64,000 nt of DNA from Chloroflexota bacterium (GTDB lineage Bacteria > Chloroflexota > Anaerolineae > DTLA01), in the NCBI GenBank assembly GCA_014874485.1, contig JADBJK010000069.1:24422-88421 (forward strand). The letters are read 5' to 3'. This document shows positions 1 through 9,117 of this stretch, in pieces. Made by a program: the position numbers and the translations under genes. Below the pieces are notes generated by a model. It had not been told where the DNA came from. It searched no databases and saw only the letters and a list, made by a program, of their open reading frames with translations. Position 1 is the stretch's first letter, and every line of letters begins with the position of its first letter.

Positions 1-220
1 CCTCCATCACCGTCCCCATCCCGCCATGCGACACGACCAGACTCGCCTGCCGATAGTACGGCTCCAGCGAGGGCGCGGAGCGGAACCAGCGCAGGTTCTT
101 CGGCTCATAGCGTCCGCGCCCGATTTGCGCCACGACCTCGTCGCCCAGCGCAGGCGCGAGGCGATCCATCGCCTCCACCAACGCGTCAAAATCCGTGGTG
201 CCGACGGTTACGAAGATCAT
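1..220 (-). CDS. Alg13/PssE-like glycosyltransferase (GT28 C-terminal type), truncated at window edge
   Basis: Minus-strand translation from ATG at 220: MIFVTVGTTDFDALVEAMDRLAPALGDEVVAQIGRGRYEPKNLRW...YYRQASLVVSHGGMGTVME. The VTVGTT and SHGGMGT motifs fit the Alg13/PssE family; overlaps the upstream stop codon. Confidence 0.8.
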   Translation of the reverse strand, partial: MIFVTVGTTDFDALVEAMDRLAPALGDEVVAQIGRGRYEPKNLRWFRSAPSLEPYYRQASLVVSHGGMGTVME

Positions 221-696
221 CAGCACAGCCTCCCCGCGTACACGGCCCTAGGGTACTTCGCCACCAGCGGCTCCCACTGCACCAGGAACAAGTCGGCCAG
301 GCGGTACATGATGCGGCCGGTGGTGGACAGGGCCGTAACCCGCGAGCCGGTCTCCACGAAGATGACCTTGACGCCCGCGAGTTTGCAGACCAGCGCCACA
401 GGCACGGCCACGCTGGGGCCGGTGCTGATCATGGCCCGCGGGCGGAACTGCCGCACGGCGCGCCACGCCTGCCACGCGCACACCAGGAACTTGCGCACGT
501 CGTTGGGCAGGTTGTGGGCCTTGTCGCGCGGGCGGATGACGCGGAACACCGGCCCAGGCACGGTGATTTTCTTCTCCGACAGGTCATCATCGGCCACGAG
601 GACGTAGCCGAACTCGTACCCCTCGCCCAGGAGTTCCACCAGGCGCACCATCTCCTTCGTGTGCCCGCCCTCGCCCAGCACCGCCAGAATCCTCAT
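220..696 (-). CDS. Alg14/PssD-like UDP-GlcNAc transferase subunit
   Basis: MRILAVLGEGGHTKEMVRLVELLG...ISTGPSVAVPVALVCKLAGVKVIFVETGSRV; GGHTKEM and STGPS motifs. Directly precedes the Alg13-like partner. Confidence 0.85.
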   Translation of the reverse strand: MRILAVLGEGGHTKEMVRLVELLGEGYEFGYVLVADDDLSEKKITVPGPVFRVIRPRDKAHNLPNDVRKFLVCAWQAWRAVRQFRPRAMISTGPSVAVPVALVCKLAGVKVIFVETGSRVTALSTTGRIMYRLADLFLVQWEPLVAKYPRAVYAGRLC

Positions 697-703
697 GCCG
701 CCC

Positions 704-1660
704 TCACCTGACCTGCGATCCCCCGCGTGTCGCCAGCACGCGCTCGTACACCGCCACAATCTGCCTGGCCGTGGCCTCCAGCGACAGGTGCGCCACGCGC
801 CGCCGACCGTCGGTGCGGCCACCGCGCGCCAGGGCCAGGCGCAACTTGGCCGCCATGTCCTCCGGCGTGCGCGCGCACAGGTAGCACCCGTCCGTGTCGC
901 CGATGATCTCGGCCACATCGCCCACGTCCACCGAGACGATGGGCAGGTTGCACGCCATGGCCTCCTTGATGACCATGGGCGAACCCTCAAAATCCGACGC
1001 CAGCGCCAGCACGTCGCAGGCGTTCATGTACAGCGGCATCTCCTCGTGCGGGCGATTGGACGCAACGACCAACTGCACGCGGCTGTCCTGCGCCGACAGG
1101 AGCGCCACCGCCGCCTGGATGATCTCCAGCCGCTTTTCGGGGCGCGGCTCGCCTGCGAACAGGACGAGTTTGGCGTCCGCGGGCAGGCCCAGGCGGGCGC
1201 GCGCCTCGGCCTGGAGCATGGGGGCGAACCGCGCCATGTCCACGCCGCACGGGATGACCACAGCATCCTCGTCGCCCAGGGCGCGCTTCACGACGCCGGA
1301 CGTAACGATAACCGCGTCCACGCGGGGCGTTACCCAGCGGCACAGTTGGCCCTGCCAGCCCAGCACGACCTCTATGCCGTGGTGGGTGAGCACCACTGGC
1401 AGGCGGCGCTGGCTCAACGCCACCAGGCCCGAGAACACGTAGTGCGCGTGAATCAAATCGTAGGGCGCGTGCCGGCGCAGGTGCCGCGGCAAATCAGCGA
1501 ACCCGCGCGCGTAGTTCAGGCGGCTGGCCTTGCCATCCATGAAAAACACGTCCAAGTCAACCCCAAGCCCGCGCAGCGATTCCACTTGATCGCGCACGAA
1601 CGTGCCGAAGGCGGGCTTGTCCGCCGTCGGGTACATGTTCGTTACCACCAGCACGCGCAT
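704..1660 (-). CDS. glycosyltransferase family 4 (GT-B)
   Basis: 318 aa; MRVLVVTNMYPTADKPAFGTFVRDQVESL..., C-terminal EGSPMVIKEAMACNLPIVSVDVGDVAE signature. Confidence 0.88.
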   Translation of the reverse strand: MRVLVVTNMYPTADKPAFGTFVRDQVESLRGLGVDLDVFFMDGKASRLNYARGFADLPRHLRRHAPYDLIHAHYVFSGLVALSQRRLPVVLTHHGIEVVLGWQGQLCRWVTPRVDAVIVTSGVVKRALGDEDAVVIPCGVDMARFAPMLQAEARARLGLPADAKLVLFAGEPRPEKRLEIIQAAVALLSAQDSRVQLVVASNRPHEEMPLYMNACDVLALASDFEGSPMVIKEAMACNLPIVSVDVGDVAEIIGDTDGCYLCARTPEDMAAKLRLALARGGRTDGRRRVAHLSLEATARQIVAVYERVLATRGGSQVR

Positions 1661-3424
1661 CTAGTCTTGCTCCAGGAACGGGCGCTTAGCCCGCGGGTTG
1701 AACAGGAACAGGCCGTTGACGAACGTCCGATAGCGCCGGTAGTAGCGCAGCAGCGTCAGGCGCACCGTCTCGCCGGCGACGGTTTCCAGAGGCTGCGCGG
1801 CATCCAGCACGTGCCAGCCCTTCGCCTGGGCCAGACGCCGATACCACTCGGCCTGCCGCCCCAGGAACGCCTCGGACTCCTGCCCGGCCTTGCGGCGGGC
1901 GGCCACGTCGGGCGGCACGTCCAGCAGCAACCGGATTGCCGGGCGCGGCGACAGGCGCTCCAGCAGGCGCAGCGCCAGCGGCACATACCCCGCCCCGGCC
2001 GCATCCAGGTACGCGGCGACCTCGGCCTGCGCGTCGGCCACGTAGCGGTCGGCGATGACCACCCACCCGCGCAGGAGCGGCCACGCGACGCGAGCCATGT
2101 ACTGCCGCCACAGGTCCAACGCGATGACCCACGGCCACACCCGCCGCACCACAGGCCGCCGCCACAGCGCCGCGCGCCGCTGCCACGGGTCGCTCGCGCT
2201 GTTGCCTGGCCCGGCGGGGGCTGCGGACGTGCCACCCAGCCACCTCTTGCCCAGGCCGATGAGCGCGTCGGTCAGCGGCGAGGACGCCCCCCGCGTCCAC
2301 ACGACCCGCGCCCGGATGTCGCACTGCGCGAAGGCGGCCTGCAACGCTTCGGCGTGGGCGGTCTTGCCCGACCCGTCTACGCCGCTGAGGACGGCCAGCA
2401 TGGGCCGCTGCGAGCGGACGTTCAACTTGCGGCGCACCCCGGCCAGGGCGTGGCGCACGGCGTCATCCAGTTTCTGGGGCCGAGACAGCCGTCGGTCTCG
2501 CGCCACTTTGGCGAAGTAGTGCCGCTTGCTGTAGGCGAAGCCCACGCGCACGGGAAGCGTCCGCGCTTCCGCAGGCGGCAGCGACGCGGGCGGCAGACGG
2601 TGCGGCACGGCGTTCGGGATGCGCGCGTCCGCAAACCACAGCGCCTCGGCCCGCGCCACGTGCCCCAGGATGACGTTCAGCCCGCGGAGCCAGCCGCGCT
2701 CTTCGGCCTGCCTCGCACAGAAATCCCAGTCAAAGTGGGCATCGCTCAGGCTATGGCGCACCTTCACGATGTCCCAGAGTTTGAACTCCTTGTCCTCGTA
2801 GAAGGCGTGGGCCAGCGTTACCAGCACCTCGTCTTCGGGGCCCAGGATGGACACGTCGGGGTCATCTGGGGACGGCCTCACCCGCTCCCAGAGCCACTCG
2901 TCCACCAGGAACCCTGTGCCCCAGCCGACCTGCGTGTGCAGGTGGATGGCCGAGACCTCTGCCCCGCCCACGAACCGCTTGAACAGGAACTTTCGCGGCT
3001 CCTCAATGTTGCGCAGTTCCACGTAGCCCAGGCCGTAGAGCGCCTGCGCCGCCGCCAGTTCCGACTCCGGCGGCACGAGCAGGTCCACGTTGTCGCTGCG
3101 GTACGGGAACGAGGGGGCAATCCCCGCCGACTTGATGAGCGCGCACGGGACGCCCAGGGACGCCAGCGCGTTGCGCACCTTCACGTACTCGCTTCGCTGG
3201 CGGGCCAGGCTGGCCTGCTCCTGCGCCAGGGCTTCGGCGAAAGGCGGCGCGTTCCAGATGGGCAGGTCTGGGCGCACGCGCCGCGCCGACAGCAGCGGCA
3301 CCTTGTTGCGCCGCAGGCACGCCACCAGCGCGTCCATGTCGGCCTGCGACCAGTCGTCGGGATTCACGGGCTTTGCGCCCGCGTCGCTGAGGAAGACGGC
3401 CAGCCGCAACGCGCGCTCGCTCAT
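1661..3424 (-). CDS. fusion: NTP_transf_5-like nucleotidyltransferase + thymidylate-kinase-like P-loop domain
   Basis: N-terminal half has nucleotidyltransferase-like CALIKSAGIAPSFPYRSDNVDLLVPP; C-terminal half has P-loop LSGVDGSGKTAHAEAL and VIADRYVADAQAE. Start set by the 4-nt overlap with the gene ending at 3421. Confidence 0.75.
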   Translation of the reverse strand: MSERALRLAVFLSDAGAKPVNPDDWSQADMDALVACLRRNKVPLLSARRVRPDLPIWNAPPFAEALAQEQASLARQRSEYVKVRNALASLGVPCALIKSAGIAPSFPYRSDNVDLLVPPESELAAAQALYGLGYVELRNIEEPRKFLFKRFVGGAEVSAIHLHTQVGWGTGFLVDEWLWERVRPSPDDPDVSILGPEDEVLVTLAHAFYEDKEFKLWDIVKVRHSLSDAHFDWDFCARQAEERGWLRGLNVILGHVARAEALWFADARIPNAVPHRLPPASLPPAEARTLPVRVGFAYSKRHYFAKVARDRRLSRPQKLDDAVRHALAGVRRKLNVRSQRPMLAVLSGVDGSGKTAHAEALQAAFAQCDIRARVVWTRGASSPLTDALIGLGKRWLGGTSAAPAGPGNSASDPWQRRAALWRRPVVRRVWPWVIALDLWRQYMARVAWPLLRGWVVIADRYVADAQAEVAAYLDAAGAGYVPLALRLLERLSPRPAIRLLLDVPPDVAARRKAGQESEAFLGRQAEWYRRLAQAKGWHVLDAAQPLETVAGETVRLTLLRYYRRYRTFVNGLFLFNPRAKRPFLEQD

Positions 3425-4467
3425 GCCGTCCTCCCCGAAATCAGCATCTGCGCGGCGGCGGCCCAACTGTACCCCTCCACGCGGGCGCGGGTGCGCACCG
3501 ACTTGTCGGCCAGCGCCTGCCGCACTGCGTCGGCCAGGGCCGCATCGTCGGCCACGTAGCGCAGCCCTTCCCCCGCAGGGAAAAGCCGCGGCAGTTCGCC
3601 AAACGGCGTGCTCACGACCGGCAGGTTGCAGGCCATCGCCTCCAGCACCGACATGGGAATCTCCACGCTCCCCTGGGCCGAACGAACGGGAAAAACGTAG
3701 CAGTCGGCCATCTGGTACAACTCGGCCAGGCGCTCTACATAGCGGGTGATGACGATAGCCCCCGCATCCTCCAGCGCGCGCACCAGCGCCTCATCCACGC
3801 CGAACGCCGAACTCCCCAGGACCACGACCTGCGCCTCGCCCCGCAAGGCCCGCTGGAGCGACACCAGCGCGTGGATGTTGCGGTTGGATAGGATGTGCCC
3901 GGCGTGGAACACGAGGGGGACATCGGGGGCCAGCCCGTACTGCGCCCGAAGCGCACGCCGCCGGGCGTCATCGGCCGGGGCGAAGGTTTCGGTGTCCACG
4001 GCGGGCGGCAGGATGCGCACGTCGCACCCCATCTCGCGCAAGGGGGCCGCCGTCGCCTCGCCCTGCGCCCAGACCGGCCCGGCGCGTAGGAGCGGGATCA
4101 GCGCCCGCGCCACGCGCCCGTACGCGCGCGGCTGGAACGCCACCATCGCCACCGGCGTCCGGGCATACGTTGCGAGGGCGCGCGCCCGCACGAAACTGAA
4201 CAGCGTGGCGCACGCCGTCGGGAAGTAGAGCGTGTACTCGGGCCTGAAGCCGCGCACGCGCCGCATGAGGCCCGCGCTGAGGAGCAAGCGGTTGGCCCGC
4301 ACGCGGTGCACGCCTGCGTCGGGGATGCCGCTGCCGCGGTTCGTCAGCGCCAGCACCTCGTGCGACGCCTGCAACGCCCTGAGCAGCAGCCACGACGCCT
4401 TCTTGATGCCCTCGTCAAACGGCGGCACCAGCGCCTCGGAGAAGTAGAGCACGCGCATCGTCCTCAT
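3421..4467 (-). CDS. glycosyltransferase family 4
   Basis: 348 aa; MRVLYFSEALVPPFDEGIKKASWLLLRAL..., VEIPMSVLEAMACNLPVVSTPFGELP. Confidence 0.85.
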   Translation of the reverse strand: MRTMRVLYFSEALVPPFDEGIKKASWLLLRALQASHEVLALTNRGSGIPDAGVHRVRANRLLLSAGLMRRVRGFRPEYTLYFPTACATLFSFVRARALATYARTPVAMVAFQPRAYGRVARALIPLLRAGPVWAQGEATAAPLREMGCDVRILPPAVDTETFAPADDARRRALRAQYGLAPDVPLVFHAGHILSNRNIHALVSLQRALRGEAQVVVLGSSAFGVDEALVRALEDAGAIVITRYVERLAELYQMADCYVFPVRSAQGSVEIPMSVLEAMACNLPVVSTPFGELPRLFPAGEGLRYVADDAALADAVRQALADKSVRTRARVEGYSWAAAAQMLISGRTA

Positions 4468-5630
4468 CCTCCCCGCGCCACGTCGCGGTACACGTCCATG
4501 TACTGCGCAACGACGCGGTGCAGGCTGTAGCGTTCTCCCACGCGCTTCTTGGCCGCTGCGCCCAGGCGGCGGCGCAAATCATCATCGGTCAGGACGCGCA
4601 CCAGGCGGTCGGCCAGGGCGGGGATGTCGTCCTGCGGCACCACGTAGCCGCTGACGCCGTCCTCAATCATGTCGCCCACGCTGCCCACGCGCACCGACAC
4701 AGACGGCTTGCCCGCCGCCGCTGCCTCCAGGATCACCCGCGGCGACGATTCCTGCCGCGAGGTCAGCGCCAGCACCGCGCACTCGGAATAGGCCCGCAGC
4801 GTCTCCTCGTAGCGAATGAGGCCGCGAAAGACCACCGCGTCGCTCAGGCCGTTCTCGGCGGCGTAGGTCTCCATGCGCTGGAGATATTGGCGGTCGTCTA
4901 TGCGCCCGGCGAAGTGGACATGGGCTTCGGGAACCTGCTCGCGCACGAGTTTGAGGGCCTGAAGCAGCGCCATGCCGTTCTTGAGTTCGGTAATCGTCCC
5001 CGCGCACAGGATGCGGCCGGGGACGGTGCGATCCGCCACGGCGAAGTAGTCGTCGGAAACCGGGATGGGGATTTCCGTCCAGCGCGGGTCGGCCTCGGCG
5101 TGGTACTCCCGGCGCACGTAGGGGTTGATGGCCACAACCTTCCGGACTCGTGGCATGGCAAATCGGTCGTACAGCATGGCCGCGCGGTAGCGCAAGCGGT
5201 CAAACCACGTCTGGCGGAAAATCTCCGCCTCGCGCCACACGATGCCGTGAATGGTCAGGACCGTCGGGAATCCCGCCAGGATGCCCGCAGCCGCATACTG
5301 GGCCATGTGCGCGTTCACCACGTCCGGCTGGATACGGCGCAACTCGCGGCCCAGTTTCCAGACCGACGTGAGCATGTTGGGCACGACGCGGCGGCGCGGC
5401 ACGTGGAGATAGTGGACGAACACCGACCCGTCCTGCACCACCAGGTTGGAATCCACCTCCTTGGTGCAGTGCACGACGTGCAGTTCCAGGTCCTCCACCG
5501 CCTTGAACCCGCGCACCAGGTCGCACGCAACCGCCTGCAACCCGCCCGACCGCCGCGATGGGTCCAGCGGGTACATGATGGCCAGCGCCACTTTGAGGGG
5601 CTTGCTCACCGCACCCCCTCCCAACTGCAC
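4464..5630 (-). CDS. glycosyltransferase family 4
   Basis: 388 aa; VALAIMYPLDPSRRSGGLQAVACDLVRG..., SSPRVILEAAAAGKPSVSVRVGSVGDMIEDGVSGYVV. Confidence 0.87.
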   Translation of the reverse strand: MQLGGGAVSKPLKVALAIMYPLDPSRRSGGLQAVACDLVRGFKAVEDLELHVVHCTKEVDSNLVVQDGSVFVHYLHVPRRRVVPNMLTSVWKLGRELRRIQPDVVNAHMAQYAAAGILAGFPTVLTIHGIVWREAEIFRQTWFDRLRYRAAMLYDRFAMPRVRKVVAINPYVRREYHAEADPRWTEIPIPVSDDYFAVADRTVPGRILCAGTITELKNGMALLQALKLVREQVPEAHVHFAGRIDDRQYLQRMETYAAENGLSDAVVFRGLIRYEETLRAYSECAVLALTSRQESSPRVILEAAAAGKPSVSVRVGSVGDMIEDGVSGYVVPQDDIPALADRLVRVLTDDDLRRRLGAAAKKRVGERYSLHRVVAQYMDVYRDVARGG

Positions 5631-6482
5631 TCACAGGTATTCCACATAAGGGCAGGTGTGTCCTTCTTTGGTGGCAATGTAGATGTACTCCGACGTAAAG
5701 CCCAGACGCTCCAGCCAGCGCCGCAGGGTGTCCAGCCCGAACCCATACCCCGATGCCACCGGGCCTTTCCTCACCCTCTCCACGCGAAAACCTGCGCGGC
5801 GGAACTCGGCGACCCAGCGAGCCTTGCGAAAGGCCCCGAACTCCTCCAGATGCCCCGACGAAACCCCGTGGGTCTCTGGGATGAACCATCGGTACACAAA
5901 CGAATGTCGGCGCTTCTGCACCTTCGGGTTGTTGTCAGGTTCCTGGGGCGACGCGCCACCGGCCCCGCCCGGCACGTGCCGCCGAACCTTGTCCGTCAGC
6001 ACCTTGCCGCCCCCTCTCGTGATCACCTGCTCAAGCAGGACGACGACGTGGTTCGGGAAGTAGAGCAGGAGTTCGCACAATTTCCAAAACGGGCTGGGGA
6101 CGACATGGATCGTTACGCCGTCGTCCTTCAGCACCCGGCAAATGCCCGCCAAAGCCCGCTCCGGCGCGGGCAGATGCTCCAGCAGATTGGACGAGAACAC
6201 CAGGTCAAACGAACCCGGCGGAAAGTGGTCGCCCACCTCCTCTGCGTCCAGCACCCGGTAGTCCAGGCCGTCGTGCGGCGGCAGTTGCAGGATGCCGGGG
6301 TTGATGTCGGTGGCGGTCAGGCGGCCCACGTACTTCCGCAGCAGGGTGCTCTGGAACCCGTCCCCCGCCCCCAGTTCCAGACCTGTTGCAAAAAGGCCAT
6401 CCGGACACCCGCCGAAGATGAGGGCAATCTCACGGGTCCTGTACCCATGCAGCCACTGAAGCCAATCGGGCTTGATCTTCAC
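5631..6482 (-). CDS. class I SAM-dependent methyltransferase
   Basis: LELGAGDGFQSTLLRKYV...TATDINPG...DLVFSSNLLEHL; Methyltransf_11-like. Confidence 0.82.
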   Translation of the reverse strand: MKIKPDWLQWLHGYRTREIALIFGGCPDGLFATGLELGAGDGFQSTLLRKYVGRLTATDINPGILQLPPHDGLDYRVLDAEEVGDHFPPGSFDLVFSSNLLEHLPAPERALAGICRVLKDDGVTIHVVPSPFWKLCELLLYFPNHVVVLLEQVITRGGGKVLTDKVRRHVPGGAGGASPQEPDNNPKVQKRRHSFVYRWFIPETHGVSSGHLEEFGAFRKARWVAEFRRAGFRVERVRKGPVASGYGFGLDTLRRWLERLGFTSEYIYIATKEGHTCPYVEYL

Positions 6483-7645
6483 GGCGCGCTACTCCTTTCG
6501 CCGTCGCCCCGCTCCAAGCGAAGCACATCCGCATAGACATCCAGGACCTGCTGAGCGACTCCTGCACTTCGGAAGTTGGCCTCTGCATAAGCGCGAGCCG
6601 TATCGGCCACGGACTTGGCCAGAGGCGCATCGGTTAGCGCCCGCAGGAGCGCGTCGGCCAGCCCCGCCACATCCCCCGGCCTCACCAGCAGGCCGGTCAG
6701 GCCATCTTGCACCACGTCGGGAACGCCGCCCACCGCCGTGGCGACGACCGGCACGCCCGCAGCCATGGCCTGGGCGACGGCCGCCGGCAGCGTCTCCTGC
6801 CACGACGGCAGGGCGAGCGCGGCCGCATGGGCGTACTCGGCCAGGATGTCCGACTCGGACAGCGGGCCGAGAAATCGGACGTTCTCCTCAAGCCCCTGCG
6901 CCGCCACGAGTTGCCGGATGCGCGCGACGTAGTCGGGGAACGGGCGCGTGTCGCCCGCGATCCGCAGGCGCACGTCGGGCAGGCTGCGCCGCACGCGGGC
7001 AACCGCCTGCGCCAACTCGTACACCGCCTTGCGCGGGCTGACCACGCCGGCGAACAGGATGGTGCGCGGTTCAGGCGCGCGCCGCAACGCGAAGAACCGC
7101 TCGGAGATGGCGTTGGGCACGTGCCAGACGCGGGCGCGCGTCCAGCGGGCGAACTCGCGGGCCACGTAGGGCGCTATGGCTATCAGGTAGCGCGTTCGGT
7201 GGATGCAGCGGCGCTCGTACCAGGCGTCCCACAGCCCACGCGCGCGCTGCGAAAGCCCGCGCAAGTACGCCAACTCGCGGAAGGCCACGCCGTGCGCGGT
7301 GATGACGGCAGGCACGCCCGAAGCAAGCGCCGCGCCCGCGTAGAACGTTGTCCCCTGTCCGTGCACCAGGTCGGGCTGCTCCTGCTCCACGATGCGGCGG
7401 ATGGCGCGAAAATCGCCCGCGTAGCCCACAGCCCTGCCCCACCGAAGCCTGGGCAGGTAGGTGATGCGCACGGGGCCTCTTGTGCGCGTCTGGGGCGACT
7501 GCACCGATGGCAGCGACGTTACCACGTGCAGGCTCACATCCCCGCGCGCCGCCGCGCCGTCCAGGAAATACACGACCGTGGACTCCACGCCGCCGTGCGC
7601 GCGCTCCCAATCCAGCGGGAACGGGCTGAGTATCAGAACCTTCAC
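6479..7645 (-). CDS. glycosyltransferase family 4
   Basis: GTG start inferred from the 4-nt GTGA overlap at 7642-7645; VKVLILSPFPLDWERAHGGVESTVVYFLDG..., LPAAVAQAMAAGVPVVATAVGGVPDVVQDGLTGLLV. Confidence 0.87.
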   Translation of the reverse strand: MKVLILSPFPLDWERAHGGVESTVVYFLDGAAARGDVSLHVVTSLPSVQSPQTRTRGPVRITYLPRLRWGRAVGYAGDFRAIRRIVEQEQPDLVHGQGTTFYAGAALASGVPAVITAHGVAFRELAYLRGLSQRARGLWDAWYERRCIHRTRYLIAIAPYVAREFARWTRARVWHVPNAISERFFALRRAPEPRTILFAGVVSPRKAVYELAQAVARVRRSLPDVRLRIAGDTRPFPDYVARIRQLVAAQGLEENVRFLGPLSESDILAEYAHAAALALPSWQETLPAAVAQAMAAGVPVVATAVGGVPDVVQDGLTGLLVRPGDVAGLADALLRALTDAPLAKSVADTARAYAEANFRSAGVAQQVLDVYADVLRLERGDGERSSAP

Positions 7646-9117
7646 GCCGACCCCTCTGCCGTTTCTCTCGGCACGATCAGGGCTTGCCCCTCGCCCAGAA
7701 TCCACCCCAGGACGCCGCCGACCAGGACATAGAACAGCACCGCGCCGAAGGAGAAGATGACGATGTCGCCGGCCATGCCGGGAAGCAGGTACGCCACAAA
7801 CGCGCCCCACGTTGCGACGATGAGGCTACGCGCCTTCGCGTCGGCGATCCTGCGATAGAACCGAAGGGTAACCCAGAATGCCGACAGAAGGAAGCCCAGA
7901 TACGGGATCAGAGTTATTAGCCCGCTCTGGACCAGGATGTACACAAAGGAGTTGTGAGGCGACATCAGCACCCTGGCGTTCGGGTCCGCGTACTGGTACG
8001 CCGCGCCCCGCGCGTATAGCGTGTACAGCGCCGCGAAATTCCCTTGCCCCACGCCCGTGAGCGGATGCGCCTGGATCATCTTCCACGCCGTGCCCAGCAC
8101 TTGCATCCGCCAGATGATGGGACCTTCGGCTTGCAGGCGTTCGCGGATGGCAGGCACCGCGCTGACCACCCCCCATGTGATCCCCAGCAGCACGACCGCC
8201 GTAAGGAACACCGGCAGGAAAACCTTCCGGAAGCGCGGGTAGAACGGCAGCATCACCAGCAGGGCCGCGATGAACGCCGCCCACCCGGCGCGGTTGTAGC
8301 ACATGAACGAGCCAACCGCAAGGACGAGGAGCGTGCCAAGCCACACCAGGCGTCGCCCGCGTGTCTTGCTCTCAATCATGCCGCGGGCCGCAAAGGGCGC
8401 AGCCATCGCGATGCAAATCGTCGTGAACGCCGGGTTCCCCAGCAGGTTGACGACCCTGCGCACGTGGGTGGAGTAGATAACGCTGCGGTCTTCGGGATAG
8501 AAAAGAATGATGCCCGTCGTTTGTTCGTGGGTTGCCAAGAGCGCCAGGTAGAAGCCGACGATGGAAAGCGTGATGGCGATGCGCTTCACATCGCGCTCCG
8601 TGGAGAAGAACTGCCGCGCCAGGAAGTAGGCAATGACCGGCACGAGGTAGATGTCCCAGTAGTTCTGCAGCGCCTTGTTCGTGGACATGGGCGAGCCGGA
8701 ATAACTGATGAGGGTGAATGCCGCGAACAGGGCCATGAAGATATCGCTCCAGATGACGCGGGACAACTTGCGCCTTCCGACGGCCACTTGCGCGGCGAAT
8801 AGGGCCAGTAACACCAGCGTAACCAGACGGCTCAGTTTGAGGTCGGGGATGCCGTGTCCCAACTGGATGTCCAGCGGGATGAACCGCGCGTAGGGCGCGA
8901 TGATGATCCACAGGAGCATCCCGATCTTCGGGTCCACGAGAATCGCGCCCAGGCAGAACGCCACACCGACGTAGGTAACCACCGCCGTAGATTGCGGCGA
9001 GACGAGCGCCGCGCCCAGTGCATATCCCACAACAAGCGCAACGGCAACGAGGGCGATCCGCCCGACGAGGCGGAGCACCTTCCCATCGCCCGAAAGCCAT
9101 TCCAACCTACGAATCAT
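7642..9117 (-). CDS. O-antigen ligase/polymerase-like (Wzy/WaaL family) membrane protein
   Basis: 491 aa polytopic; PLTGVGQGNFAALYTLYARG...PHNSFVYILVQSGLITLIPYLGFL is typical of Wzy_C. Confidence 0.85.
   Translation of the reverse strand: MIRRLEWLSGDGKVLRLVGRIALVAVALVVGYALGAALVSPQSTAVVTYVGVAFCLGAILVDPKIGMLLWIIIAPYARFIPLDIQLGHGIPDLKLSRLVTLVLLALFAAQVAVGRRKLSRVIWSDIFMALFAAFTLISYSGSPMSTNKALQNYWDIYLVPVIAYFLARQFFSTERDVKRIAITLSIVGFYLALLATHEQTTGIILFYPEDRSVIYSTHVRRVVNLLGNPAFTTICIAMAAPFAARGMIESKTRGRRLVWLGTLLVLAVGSFMCYNRAGWAAFIAALLVMLPFYPRFRKVFLPVFLTAVVLLGITWGVVSAVPAIRERLQAEGPIIWRMQVLGTAWKMIQAHPLTGVGQGNFAALYTLYARGAAYQYADPNARVLMSPHNSFVYILVQSGLITLIPYLGFLLSAFWVTLRFYRRIADAKARSLIVATWGAFVAYLLPGMAGDIVIFSFGAVLFYVLVGGVLGWILGEGQALIVPRETAEGSA

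Noticed and set aside
1661-3424. Housekeeping thymidylate kinase (tmk)
   Set aside because: The P-loop domain is fused to a nucleotidyltransferase-like domain and embedded in a glycan operon; a housekeeping role is not supported.
659-3559. 966-aa plus-strand ORF (also 4518-6536, 26089-28824, 32410-35172, 42863-46414, 55220-57490 and similar long plus ORFs)
   Set aside because: Antisense shadow ORFs in high-GC coding DNA. Their Arg/His/Pro/Gln-rich low-complexity translations match no family, and each lies opposite clear minus-strand genes with recognisable motifs.
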